NCBI GenBank assembly: GCA_036504875.1
Contig: DASXUK010000073.1
Location: 57,493 to 121,492 of the forward strand
DNA from: JACPFJ01 sp036504875
GTDB lineage: Bacteria; Desulfobacterota; Desulfuromonadia; Geobacterales; Pseudopelobacteraceae
Direction of reading: 5' to 3'
DNA: 64,000 bases
A model generated the notes under the pieces. It was not told the origin of the DNA. It was given only the letters and a program-made list of their open reading frames with translations, and did not search any database. A program made the translations under genes and the position numbers. The stretch's first letter is position 1. Every line of letters starts with the position of its first letter. Shown here piece after piece: positions 34,679 to 43,927 of the stretch.

Positions 34679-36565
34679 ATGGCCTTTTCTTTAGACCGCA
34701 CCAGAAGTTTCATTAGAGTAGAAGAGTCCAATCTCCTTTCCCTACTTAGTTCAAACCATTCCATTGTACCTGCTGCTGAATATTGTCAGGGCCACGCCTG
34801 TGATGCATTTATCTGCGTCATCAATGAGTATAATCTTTGGCGTGTTTACATTGCTCTGCATGACCAACAGCTAAAATCCAATCTGGTTTTTGTTACAGAT
34901 CCAATCCGGCCTGATGAAAAAAAACTAGCAGCACTCGTAGGGGACGCCACTATTTTTGCGACCCAGATGGGTTTTTCTATGGAAACAGTCAAACTGGATT
35001 TCAGCCCTGCAATACGTGAAGTGATCATCAGGGACACAAAGGTTTTGCGGGAACCTTCTATTGCAGTACAACTTGCTGCCGCTCTGCTTGCTGTAGAGGC
35101 GCTGCAGGCTGAAAAAAAAGAGTTAAGCAAAAAGGGATTCCGCGAACAGGCACTTGTAGTCGAATTGGAGGAGCTCAGAGCAAAGCTGACTGCTGTCGCG
35201 GCTGTTCAACAGGCTGCAATACTTCTGCCTACCGAAACTGCAACTACGGAAACAATCGATCTGCAGGCTGACTTAAATGCCTTGCAAAAAGATGTCGGTC
35301 TTTTTCGTGAACAGAAAGAAGATTTTAGTCGCAGATTGGTTGACGCAGAAAAGGCTTTGCAAAAGTCTCAGGAAGAAAACGACAATGTTAAGGCAACGCT
35401 AAAGGGTGCCAAGGATGCTCTCAAGAGCGGCAAGGAGGCTGCAAGGCTGGCCAAGGAGGAGCTGAAGTCCTTAAAGCAAGAGTCACAACTATTAACCAGA
35501 CAGTTGAAACACGAACAGCTGGAATGCGTTAAGGCCAAGAATGAATTAGAGGCTGTTCAACATGAATTTCTGGTTTATAAGTCCATTCAGCATGACATTC
35601 TTGCAGATAAAGATACTGTTGAAGTTGCCCATCAAAGAGAAATTGAAGAACTTAAAGCACAAATTGTCAGGCTTGCTGCTGAACTGAAAGCTAATGACTC
35701 TTCTGGAGAAATAGAGGTTTTACGGACTGCCTTGGCTGTTGCAGAGGAATCTTTGACTGTTGAAAAAACCAAAAATGAATCAGCATTACAAGAAATGGAT
35801 GCCCTGGAGCGTAATGCCGCAACCGAGCTTAAATTGCTTAAAAAAAAGGTCGATGCACTGAGCGCCGAGAAACAGCTGTTAGAAAAAATAGCCGCCGAGA
35901 TGAAAAACAAGGCGAATGGAGAGATTGAGCACCAGCAGCAGGTTAACCAGTCGCAGCGGCGGGCGGCGATCAAAAAGGTAAACGCTTTAAAGGAAGAAAT
36001 ACGTCAGTTGAGCGAGGCGCGCGCAGTTATGGCATCACCAACGGGGATGGTACCAGCCGCTCAAAATGTCTCTCTCCCAGCAGAGGATACGAACAAGAAC
36101 CCCTTCGGTAGTCAAGAAACAAGTTTTGCTTCCGATCCGTTTGGGTCATATGAAGCTTCTGAATATCTGGAGTTTTTACCAGATAAGTCTTTGAAAGGCA
36201 TCCCTTATACCTTCTCAACCGATATAATCGAAATTCACCGCTCGTTTAATAAGGTCCATGCTGCTCCGACCGGGAAACAGGCTCAAAAATGCGATGGTTT
36301 CGTCTGTTTGGTAAGCGAAGGCGGAAAGTCTTTAGTGTACGTGGCTTGGCTAATGAATTCAAGCGGAGAGGTATTGGTATGTCGTCCCGAGTGTGTCAGC
36401 GATGCGAGTGATCCCTACCAGATACTGCGCCAAGGAATCGGTTATTTCGAACGGATCGGCTTTATCGTGGATATAGTCAATCTAGAGGGAGACCTAGATA
36501 AACGCCAGCTGCAACTGGATGAACTAGCTATTTTTTGTCTTACTATCACGGATTGTGCTGCATGA
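34679..36565 (+). CDS. Two-headed coiled-coil protein with homologous N- and C-terminal domains
   Basis: A 628-residue protein of no family I recognise. Residues 41-108 ('CDAFICVINEYNLWRVYIAL...VGDATIFATQMGFSMETVKLD') and 538-603 ('CDGFVCLVSEGGKSLVYVAW...LRQGIGYFERIGFIVDIVNLE') are related copies of a small alpha/beta domain. Between them lies a coiled coil of about 320 residues (about 125-450) rich in Lys, Glu, Ala and Leu, then a linker. No signal peptide or membrane helix is visible, so it is cytosolic. GGGGGG precedes the ATG. The GEMM-like leader and the neighbouring PilT/GGDEF genes suggest a c-di-GMP-controlled scaffold for polar machinery (inference). Confidence 0.7.
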   Translation: MAFSLDRTRSFIRVEESNLLSLLSSNHSIVPAAEYCQGHACDAFICVINEYNLWRVYIALHDQQLKSNLVFVTDPIRPDEKKLAALVGDATIFATQMGFSMETVKLDFSPAIREVIIRDTKVLREPSIAVQLAAALLAVEALQAEKKELSKKGFREQALVVELEELRAKLTAVAAVQQAAILLPTETATTETIDLQADLNALQKDVGLFREQKEDFSRRLVDAEKALQKSQEENDNVKATLKGAKDALKSGKEAARLAKEELKSLKQESQLLTRQLKHEQLECVKAKNELEAVQHEFLVYKSIQHDILADKDTVEVAHQREIEELKAQIVRLAAELKANDSSGEIEVLRTALAVAEESLTVEKTKNESALQEMDALERNAATELKLLKKKVDALSAEKQLLEKIAAEMKNKANGEIEHQQQVNQSQRRAAIKKVNALKEEIRQLSEARAVMASPTGMVPAAQNVSLPAEDTNKNPFGSQETSFASDPFGSYEASEYLEFLPDKSLKGIPYTFSTDIIEIHRSFNKVHAAPTGKQAQKCDGFVCLVSEGGKSLVYVAWLMNSSGEVLVCRPECVSDASDPYQILRQGIGYFERIGFIVDIVNLEGDLDKRQLQLDELAIFCLTITDCAA

Positions 36566-36627
36566 TTAAACATTAAAACCTAAGCCTATGCGGCCGAACC
36601 AGATGGTTAAACAGACAAGCTAGGCTG

Positions 36628-37584
36628 TCAACTGAGCTGAACTCCTTTGATCGTATCGGTTTCGTCAGCCTTGGCCTGATGAAGGCAACGGTCGGCCTTA
36701 TCCAGAAGAATCTGGGCTGTAATCCCGGTTTTTTGCTGACTGGCAGTAAAACTGGCCACACCAAAGCTGGCTGTCACTTTTATCTCGTGTTCATACATCT
36801 TGATGACCGTGGTGGCAATCCTGATCCTTAATCTTTTTGCAACGATCATGGCCCCTGCCGCATCGGTCTCCGGCAATATTACCAGAAACTCCTCCTCGCC
36901 ATACCTGACAAGCAGATCAATGCCTTTTCGAACCGCCTCGTTAAGACAATCGGCGCATTCCTTTAGCACTAGATCACCACTGTAGTAGCCATAGGTCTCG
37001 CTGATCTGCCTGAAACTGTTAATGCCAATTAGAATTAGTGCGAGAGAGTGCTCGTAACGATAGGCCCTTTTGATCTCCTGAGTAATACGGTCATCCATGA
37101 ACTGCCGGTTGTATATTCCGGTCACCGGATCAACAAGAGATAGATTTCGAAGCTGCTCCAGGCTGTTTTGAAGGTTGGTTTCCAATTCCAGTATTCTTCT
37201 GGCGGTCTTCAGTCGGGTTTGAAGTTCAGCCTGATTTACAGGTTTGACAATGTATTCATCGGCGCCTGCCTCAAGACCGACAATTATGTCGTTTTTTGAA
37301 TCAAGTGAGGTGAGTAGAATGATGAAGGTATAACGCTCATTCTGTTCCAGCCGGATGGCGCGGCATAATTCCAGTCCATCCATTTCAGGCATTATCCAAT
37401 CAGTCATAACAATCGGATAGTAATTTTTTTTAAATAATTCCAGGGCCTCTTTACCATTTTCCGCGGCAACCACCTCATAACCGGCAGCTTTAAGGCTCGT
37501 TTCCAGAATCCTTCTCAGTAAATTATCATCATCTACGATAAGTATTGGATGAGTAAAGGGGGCATTCATAGATGAATCTGTCAT
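36628..37584 (-). CDS. PleD-like response regulator with degenerate GGDEF domain
   Basis: A 318-residue protein: receiver domain (about residues 10-130, phospho-Asp in 'VMTDWIMPEMDG', Lys in 'YIVKPVNQ') and a GGDEF domain (about residues 150-310). The catalytic motif is G229-E-E-E-F233, i.e. GEEEF with the second Gly changed to Glu, and the I-site position reads K-G-I-D instead of RxxD. Diguanylate cyclases usually need GG[DE]EF, so synthesis may be weak or lost and the domain could bind GTP or a partner. It lies beside pilT, and its own promoter is upstream. Confidence 0.88.
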   Translation of the reverse strand: MTDSSMNAPFTHPILIVDDDNLLRRILETSLKAAGYEVVAAENGKEALELFKKNYYPIVMTDWIMPEMDGLELCRAIRLEQNERYTFIILLTSLDSKNDIIVGLEAGADEYIVKPVNQAELQTRLKTARRILELETNLQNSLEQLRNLSLVDPVTGIYNRQFMDDRITQEIKRAYRYEHSLALILIGINSFRQISETYGYYSGDLVLKECADCLNEAVRKGIDLLVRYGEEEFLVILPETDAAGAMIVAKRLRIRIATTVIKMYEHEIKVTASFGVASFTASQQKTGITAQILLDKADRCLHQAKADETDTIKGVQLS

Positions 37585-37629
37585 AAAGGTCTCTCAAATA
37601 TTTGATGGTAAAACATAATCCCAGTCATC

Positions 37630-38700
37630 CTAATTGTCGAACATCAATTTACGTTCAAAATCCATGGAATGTGTTATGCGCTTGGCATCCTCCATGTTGA
37701 TCAGATCCTGACGGTATAGCTGTAGAAGATGCTGATCGAGTGTTTGCATATGGTACTGAGAACTCCCATTTTCGATGTGCTTTTCAATTTCATCCAGTCT
37801 GCCGTCACGTATGCAGGCCTGGATAGTTGTGGTGGCACGCATTACTTCGACAACCGGTAATATATTCTCACCTGTTTTGTCCTTAATAAGGCGCAACGAT
37901 ACGGTTGCGACAAGAATATCTGCCAATCTTTGACGAATGATTTCCTGCGCTTCAGGAGGGAAGTGACCGATCATGCGATTGATAGTTGATACTGCTCCCA
38001 AGGTATGCAGTGTCGATAAAACCAGATGCCCGGTTTCAGCAGCCTTAATGCAGGCGTCAATAGTGTCCTTGTCACGCATTTCTCCAACCATGATAACATC
38101 TGGATCCATACGTAGAGCTGCTTTAAGGGCAGCATTGAAGCTGTCGGTATCAATGCCGACTTCCCTTTGAATAATGCAACTCTTCTGTGAGGTAAACAGG
38201 AATTCTATCGGGTCCTCGATCGTGATGATGTTGTAACCGTGATTTTCATTAATGAAGCGCAGGATGGAAGCAAGGGTAGTAGATTTTCCATTCCCGGTCG
38301 GCCCAGTTACCAGGATGAGACCGTTAGGGGAGTTTGCAATATCTTCCAGAATGGAAGGCAGATTCAGTTCCTTGAATGTTCCAATATTGGGCGGGATTAC
38401 GCGCATAACGATTCCGAAACTACCGCGCTGGCGGAAAATACTGACGCGAAATCTACCGCCGCTAGGCAGCGCGTAGGAGGCATCTAGTTCCTTTAGATCA
38501 TTGCCAAGGCTCCGGCCGTTTTGCTCCAAGACCTGGCAGGCGATGAATTCAGTGTCCGCTGAAGTAAGATTAGGCATTTTTGCGCGGATCAGTTGCCCTC
38601 GGCCACGGAAAAAAGGTGGGTTGTCGACCTCAAAATGGAGATCTGATACCCGTTTTTGGAAAGCAATCTCTAATATTTGATGTAGAACATTTGCGTCCAT
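37630..38700 (-). CDS. pilT-like: PilT-like type IV pilus retraction ATPase
   Basis: A 356-residue hexameric secretion ATPase. Walker A is 'GPTGNGKSTT' (about residues 135-144), the Asp box 'TIEDPIEFLF', Walker B 'VIMVGEMRDKDTI' and the His box 'TGHLVLSTLHTLGA' are intact. The C-terminal region resembles PilT, but the retraction motif AIRNLIRE is replaced by 'ACIRDGRL', so it is closer to a PilT-like paralogue (PilT2/PilU). It powers pilus retraction and twitching. It sits in a row with GGDEF, DUF4388 and Roadblock genes on the same strand, separated by 48-150 bases. Confidence 0.9.
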   Translation of the reverse strand: MDANVLHQILEIAFQKRVSDLHFEVDNPPFFRGRGQLIRAKMPNLTSADTEFIACQVLEQNGRSLGNDLKELDASYALPSGGRFRVSIFRQRGSFGIVMRVIPPNIGTFKELNLPSILEDIANSPNGLILVTGPTGNGKSTTLASILRFINENHGYNIITIEDPIEFLFTSQKSCIIQREVGIDTDSFNAALKAALRMDPDVIMVGEMRDKDTIDACIKAAETGHLVLSTLHTLGAVSTINRMIGHFPPEAQEIIRQRLADILVATVSLRLIKDKTGENILPVVEVMRATTTIQACIRDGRLDEIEKHIENGSSQYHMQTLDQHLLQLYRQDLINMEDAKRITHSMDFERKLMFDN

Positions 38701-38747
38701 GGATTACCCTTTCCCTATGATTTAAGCTTGCCTCTTAAGTCTTTATT

Positions 38748-40526
38748 TTATTGAGATTGAGCAGGTTTTTCAAACCTTTTCCTGTAAAAAGCATGATCTA
38801 AAACAAGGCTGGTATGACTAACCAATATATCCAGCAGGTCAATCGGCAATAACATACTGGTTTTATTTCCAAAATCTGCATATATAATTGCAATCACTCT
38901 TCCAAAGCTCTTTATTGGAAAAAATAGTGTCTTTGAAGAGTATGGTCTGCCAATTTGCTCGAAAAGAGAGTTGTCCAACAAAGGATCGTTAACATTGCCA
39001 TAGTGCAGACGCCCACTGCCGATCACTTCTTTAAAGATTGAAGGGTTTTCAAGCGGGATTTTAAACATCATCGGGGGTGTCGGACCGGTGCTTTTGTCAG
39101 CTTTAACTCCAATTCCCCGTTCAGCGATAAGTTCCATTTTGCCTACAACGAAAGTTATTGAACGTTCAAACATCGAAGAGACAAAACCTAGTAGAAGCGC
39201 GGCAACCTCGGGTGGCTGCATAAGCGTTTCCAACTCCACCATGCAGTCTTTAAATGATTTAACGATCTGTTGGTTGTTGGGGCATGAAACAAAAGATCTG
39301 AGGTAAGACTGGAATGTACATAGGAAGTTGATGGTATCATCCACAAAAGTTCCTTTGTGCTCCTTCTGGCAGGGGCGCGGAAGGATTGCTTGCACTCCTG
39401 CTTCGAATAGCTGAAGGGAAGATTCGTGGTCAGGAGGGAAAATGGTGTGAATTATTGATATCTGCGGGAAACGTTCTTTTTTGTTTTTTATTAAAGCAAT
39501 GTCGGCATCTCCCCCTGTTTCGCCATCAACTGATCGAGATGAGTCTATAACTAGGATCGGTTTCAGATCCCTGGAAAGTGATTGTTCTATGATAAGGTTA
39601 AGATTTACTTCTTCATCAGTATTAAACACGAATATTTTTTCGTGCCTACATACCGATTTTAAGACATGTGTAATAAAAATATCACGACTATACAGAACTA
39701 TGGCCAAGGTTGGTCCATTTTGGTGATTTATATCAACTGAGGCCTGCTTGGAAAAAGCAGACAAAATGCTGCATAACTTGTCACTCTCTTCTCGGGATAT
39801 TTCGCCCAACTCCTCACCGATCACACGTCGATGTTCCTCCAGGGGATCATGGTCTTTTAGTCCGATAAACACGCTGGGGATATTTTTCTTAAGGGCATCA
39901 AGATTATCAAGACCAAGAATGTCGGCGGTGATAGATTGTGTTCCTTCAGTATATTCTTTATTTTCACTAGTCTCAGGGGTTGAAAAAAACACCTCAGATA
40001 AAGTTCCATCGCGCATTTTTTCATCGTATATCCGCAGGGCGTCCATTAAAATGCTTTGGGCATTCATGAAAATTTCCTGCTGCAATGTTTCCGGAAAATA
40101 ACGATACTCATCTGAAACTTCACTATTGGATACATCCAGGGAGAAGGTCCCGCTTTTCCAGGTTAGAACCTCTACAATAGTCATCTCGATTAATTCTTCT
40201 AGACCTTTATAAGCATCTTCTTTTTTAATTGTCCCTTGTTCTATGAGGGTGGCAACCAAAGGTTTCCTGCCGGAACCTGCATTTTTTTGTTCAAGCAGGG
40301 CCGTATCGAGCTCTTCTTGATTTATAGCTTTCATCTCTACCAATATTTGACCGATACGAACACTATTGTTGACATGATTGGCAGAGACGAAATAGCCGTC
40401 ATTAAACACTAATTGGCTCTCACCCTTTGAGCTTTTGAGGCAAAGGGTGCCTGTTTTTCTAGTGGAGTGAAGCAGTTGTATAATATCAACAATCGGTAAA
40501 TGCTCTAAATCGCCTGCAAAGGACAT
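38748..40526 (-). CDS. DUF4388 protein with a receiver-like middle and GAF-like C-terminus
   Basis: A 592-residue protein. It begins with DUF4388 ('MSFAGDLEHLPIVDIIQLLHSTRKTGTLCLKSSKGESQLVFNDGYFVSANH', about residues 1-60, plus an associated segment to about residue 155), the PATAN-type domain frequent in Geobacter and Myxococcus signal proteins. The middle (about 265-390) resembles a receiver-like alpha/beta fold ('LAIVLYSRDIFITHVLKSV', 'KPILVIDSSRSVDGE'). The C-terminal 150 residues resemble a GAF/sensor fold ('ALLLGFVSSMFERSITFVVGKMELIAERGIGV'). It is likely a cytosolic signal-integration protein linked to pilus control. Confidence 0.7.
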   Translation of the reverse strand: MSFAGDLEHLPIVDIIQLLHSTRKTGTLCLKSSKGESQLVFNDGYFVSANHVNNSVRIGQILVEMKAINQEELDTALLEQKNAGSGRKPLVATLIEQGTIKKEDAYKGLEELIEMTIVEVLTWKSGTFSLDVSNSEVSDEYRYFPETLQQEIFMNAQSILMDALRIYDEKMRDGTLSEVFFSTPETSENKEYTEGTQSITADILGLDNLDALKKNIPSVFIGLKDHDPLEEHRRVIGEELGEISREESDKLCSILSAFSKQASVDINHQNGPTLAIVLYSRDIFITHVLKSVCRHEKIFVFNTDEEVNLNLIIEQSLSRDLKPILVIDSSRSVDGETGGDADIALIKNKKERFPQISIIHTIFPPDHESSLQLFEAGVQAILPRPCQKEHKGTFVDDTINFLCTFQSYLRSFVSCPNNQQIVKSFKDCMVELETLMQPPEVAALLLGFVSSMFERSITFVVGKMELIAERGIGVKADKSTGPTPPMMFKIPLENPSIFKEVIGSGRLHYGNVNDPLLDNSLFEQIGRPYSSKTLFFPIKSFGRVIAIIYADFGNKTSMLLPIDLLDILVSHTSLVLDHAFYRKRFEKPAQSQ

Positions 40527-40624
40527 TAGCCGCTATCCTTTCTGTCTCAAATTTTGTTGAATCACTACGATTTAGTATGTAAGTAAATATAATTTAAAGA
40601 TCAAGCTATTTGTCGAAATAAAAA

Positions 40625-40651
40625 AACGCCCACTGCTTTTCAATGGGCGTT
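40625..40651 (-). terminator. Terminator for the Roadblock/DUF4388 transcript
   Basis: AACGCCCA (40625-40632) pairs with TGGGCGTT (40644-40651). On the minus strand the stem is followed by a T-rich run (A-rich on the plus strand at 40614-40624). It ends the transcript coming from 42182 and 41444. Confidence 0.8.
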
Positions 40652-40682
40652 CCGAATTCATTATCCAAAGCACAAGAAGTAT

Positions 40683-41444
40683 TTAGATACCTTCCCATCC
40701 GAAAAGTCCACCACCAATTACAACCTCTGCAGAAAGAAGATCACCTTCGTTAGCCTGTAGTTGTTCTGCTACAGCCAGGGTAAGTACGACTTTTCCATCA
40801 TATTTACCCTCTTTGTCATGAGTCATGATCTGGACTGGCGTGACGCAGCTCTTCCCTGTTAAGCGATTGGTCAAGGTGAGTTTTTTGAAATCGCCGATTT
40901 TGAAATGGTTGCTGATTTCAATCGCAGTGGAGCGGACCAATGCAGCCGATTCTGTCATTGATTCCCAGAAGGTGTATCCTGTTTTAGGAAGGATATGTGA
41001 GCTAAGGATAACGCAGCCTTTATTGTCGGTACGAAGTTTCGGCCCAGCTAGGGTAGAAGCTATTAGCTGAGCAGTTGGAGGAGCAGCCAGCGGAGTAAGA
41101 GGATTAAGCGCATAAATTTTTTCGAGTTTTTTTACTGCTACGTTTATAGAAATGAACAACAGCTGTAAATTAACAGTCTGTTCACATAACAACAACAGGA
41201 ACAGGTTTGGCATCGTCTTTACAATTACGCGGCCATGCTCAAAGCGCAGGTCAAGCAGCTTAACCCCGCCAGATGCTTCCTGCAAGCCCATTACATTGAA
41301 ATTAAGGTTATTACAGATCCCTTGAAGTGCGGAAAGATCAAATACAGAAGGAAAAGAATGAGCAAGGACTGACCCATCATCATCCGACAGTACTCCTCCA
41401 ATTATTCCTGGTACCGAATGAAGGCTCTGTAGGACTGTTTGCAT
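40683..41444 (-). CDS. Roadblock/LC7-domain protein
   Basis: A 253-residue protein whose first 115 residues form a Roadblock/LC7 domain ('VLQSLHSVPGIIGGVLSDDDGSVLAHSFPSVFDLSALQGI...NVAVKKLEKIYALN'), the small dimer fold that in bacteria binds Ras-like GTPases such as MglA. The remaining residues (about 130-250) are an unrecognised domain with 'SHILPKTGYTFWESMTESAALVRS...'. It is 12 bases from the upstream DUF4388 gene, so both are cotranscribed. MglA-MglB control pilus polarity in related bacteria; no mglA lies in this window. Confidence 0.75.
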   Translation of the reverse strand: MQTVLQSLHSVPGIIGGVLSDDDGSVLAHSFPSVFDLSALQGICNNLNFNVMGLQEASGGVKLLDLRFEHGRVIVKTMPNLFLLLLCEQTVNLQLLFISINVAVKKLEKIYALNPLTPLAAPPTAQLIASTLAGPKLRTDNKGCVILSSHILPKTGYTFWESMTESAALVRSTAIEISNHFKIGDFKKLTLTNRLTGKSCVTPVQIMTHDKEGKYDGKVVLTLAVAEQLQANEGDLLSAEVVIGGGLFGWEGI

Positions 41445-41456
41445 AAAATGGCTCTC

Positions 41457-42182
41457 CTACTTCTGTGTTAAAGCTTTCTTTATTACCGACTCGACCGCTC
41501 CGAGTTGGGAATTACCAGAGACAGCAACACTCAGATAGTGATTCTTGGACTGGAACAGCAGGAGATGGCGATCAGACCCATGAACGGCTGCCGATATCAT
41601 TTCACCGGTTCCCAGCTGATTACCCAGTTTGTTTGTAAAAAGAGAGAGGTAGTAAGCATTTGCAGAATGTGTTGAACCTTCATAGCTGCTGTCATCAACA
41701 GTTTCGCCTTTTTTTGTCAAAACAACGGCGTATTCCACCTCGGTTATAGCCTTTAATTTTCGGTTTATGTCACTCATGTTTTGTTCTCCGGGGGAGAGTG
41801 AAGCCGTAAGTTTATTCGCGGCGCTGAGGGAAGAAATCCTTTTCTGTTCATCTTTTAGGCGGTGTGATTCCAACAACAAAAAGGTCAGGTTTTCACTAAT
41901 AGTTTGATAGGTGGTGGCAATTTTTGATTCAGCACGAAATTCACCGCCTGGCCACAACATAATTGAAAAGAACGCCTCGCTTCCTGACAGACCGTCTAAT
42001 TCAGCATGAACCAGTTCACCTTCACGAAAGAAAATAAAACCTGTTTTGCCACGATGTTTAACTGAGAGGCAGCCGGTGAAGCGATTTAAGTTTTTGATCT
42101 GGATAAGATCTGCAAGCGTCATTCCACTGACTGCCCCCTCAAATCCGTTTTCAAGCGCTTCTTTAGAATTTTCCAGAGCCAT
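41457..42182 (-). CDS. DUF4388 plus Roadblock-like protein
   Basis: A 241-residue protein. The N-terminal DUF4388/PATAN segment ('FEGAVSGMTLADLIQIKNLNRFTGCLSVKHRGKTGFIFFREGELVHAELDG', about residues 14-64) matches the start of the protein at 38748. The C-terminal part ('INRKLKAITEVEYAVVLTKKGETVDDSSYEGSTHSANAYYLSLF') has Roadblock-like features. It is the first gene of a two-gene operon with the Roadblock protein at 40683. The pair probably forms part of one signalling complex with the DUF4388 protein and PilT. Confidence 0.72.
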   Translation of the reverse strand: MALENSKEALENGFEGAVSGMTLADLIQIKNLNRFTGCLSVKHRGKTGFIFFREGELVHAELDGLSGSEAFFSIMLWPGGEFRAESKIATTYQTISENLTFLLLESHRLKDEQKRISSLSAANKLTASLSPGEQNMSDINRKLKAITEVEYAVVLTKKGETVDDSSYEGSTHSANAYYLSLFTNKLGNQLGTGEMISAAVHGSDRHLLLFQSKNHYLSVAVSGNSQLGAVESVIKKALTQK

Positions 42183-42373
42183 TTTTTTATCCCCTTGCGC
42201 TAGATGTCAATTTTTATAACGTTATTTTATTTGGAATTCAATAAAATAATAAGCAGCGCACCTTGGGGCACGTAATCATCTGGTAAGATATAAAATAAGT
42301 TTGATATTAGCAAAAAGATTAAGCGAAAAGATTAAGCGAAAAGAGGGTAAAAGGGCAGGTTTTACAAGGCTTT

Positions 42374-43744
42374 TCAGCTATTTTCTTGAGTTGGTGTTTT
42401 ACTGGCAGTAGTAGATTTTTTTCTCTTGCGGCGGCGTTTCTTGGCAGGATCATCAACTTCAGGTTTAGGTTTCACAGCATTTTCTTCTTTTGTTGATGAG
42501 AGCACGGGGTTCTTCTTCAATGGCCGGCTTTCTCTCCGCTTATCTGACGCCCCAGTTTTTTTCAACTCTTTTTTGTATTTAGGCCGGGCTACTCGGCTGA
42601 AATCATTAACAAAAAGATCATCTTCAGCCCATTCAGTCGGAATTTTATGGCGGATATATTCTTCAATAGCCTCCAGATACAATGCACCGTCCTCGTCGGC
42701 CAGAGATATGGCCTTTCCCTCAGCCCCAGCCCGGGCAGTACGACCGATACGGTGCACGTAATCCTCGCAGTCTTGAGGAAGGTCGTAGTTGATAACGTGT
42801 GAGACACCGTCGATATGCAGGCCCCGCGAGGCAACATCGGTTGCTATCAGGATAGGAAGCTTGCCATTCTTGAACTCTTCAAGGATCCGCAAACGCTTTT
42901 TCTGATCAACATCTCCTGATATGATTCGGCAGGGAAAACCATTAGCATTCAGCCGATCATGCAGATATTCTCCTTCTCGCTTGGTATTAATGAAGATCAT
43001 TGTCCGTTCCATGCCTTCTTTTCGAAGAAGCCCCAAAAGAAGAGGGAACTTCTCTTTACGGGAACAGTGAAACAGAACCTGTTCGACCCTTTCAGCAGTC
43101 AGTTTTTCAGGGGTTACTGAAACCTTTTCGGGTCCATTCATAAACTCGTAAGCAAGTTCCATTACTCTCTGGTTGAGGGTGGCGGAAAACATGAGGTTCT
43201 GGCGTTTGTCAAATGGGGGCAACCTTCGTAAAATAAAACGTAAATCGGCAATGAAACCCATGTCAAACATGCGGTCGGCCTCGTCTATAATCAGCATTTC
43301 TATAGACTTTAAACTGTAGATCTTCTGTTTTAGGTAGTCAATCAATCGCCCAGGTGTACCAATGATAACGTCGGCCCCCTCAGCCAGAGCATTTCGTTGC
43401 TTCATATAGTCAACACCGCCGTAGATGGGCTGTATGGTAAATCCACAGTGTTTTCCCAGCAGTTGGGCATCCTGTTCGATTTGCACTACCAGTTCGCGGG
43501 TGGGTGCCAGGATCAGAGCCCTGGGTTGTCCATCATTTGTCTTGGCAGCGGATAATAATCGAGTAAACATGGTTACGAGAAAAGCAGCTGTTTTACCAGT
43601 GCCTGTCTGCGCCTGGCCAGCCACATCTTTGCCTAAGAGAGAAATAGGCAGGGTGCTTTCCTGGATCGGGGTACATTCTGTAAAACCGGCTTCTAGTATA
43701 CCTTGTTGGACCTGTTCTGGCAGGACTAGCTCTTCAAAACGCAT
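42374..43744 (-). CDS. rhlE-like: DEAD-box RNA helicase
   Basis: A 456-residue helicase with all DEAD motifs in order: Q motif 'GFTECTPIQESTLP' (about residues 15-28), 'AQTGTGKT', 'PTREL', 'GTPGR', 'IDEADRMFDMGF', 'SAT', 'INTKREGEYL', 'TDVASRGLHIDGV' and 'HRIGRTARAG'. The C-terminal 75 residues are Lys/Arg-rich and variable ('KKRRRKRKK'), typical of RhlB/RhlE types acting in RNA decay or ribosome assembly. It unwinds RNA using ATP. The poly-Lys tail probably binds RNA. It is divergent from the polyprenyl synthase gene, about 180 bases away. Confidence 0.96.
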   Translation of the reverse strand: MRFEELVLPEQVQQGILEAGFTECTPIQESTLPISLLGKDVAGQAQTGTGKTAAFLVTMFTRLLSAAKTNDGQPRALILAPTRELVVQIEQDAQLLGKHCGFTIQPIYGGVDYMKQRNALAEGADVIIGTPGRLIDYLKQKIYSLKSIEMLIIDEADRMFDMGFIADLRFILRRLPPFDKRQNLMFSATLNQRVMELAYEFMNGPEKVSVTPEKLTAERVEQVLFHCSRKEKFPLLLGLLRKEGMERTMIFINTKREGEYLHDRLNANGFPCRIISGDVDQKKRLRILEEFKNGKLPILIATDVASRGLHIDGVSHVINYDLPQDCEDYVHRIGRTARAGAEGKAISLADEDGALYLEAIEEYIRHKIPTEWAEDDLFVNDFSRVARPKYKKELKKTGASDKRRESRPLKKNPVLSSTKEENAVKPKPEVDDPAKKRRRKRKKSTTASKTPTQENS

Positions 43745-43927
43745 ACATTCCCCTATATATAAGTTGCCTTATATCTTTTTTTTGATAAGAGTAACATATA
43801 CTGTGGCGGGCTGTCTGGCAATGGAAACCTTGCAGGATTTGAGTGCAGCAACAGCCAGAAATGCTTTGACAAAGAGCTTTTCATTACTTTACTATGTCGA
43901 AAATTTACGCTTAAGGGAAATCACCTG

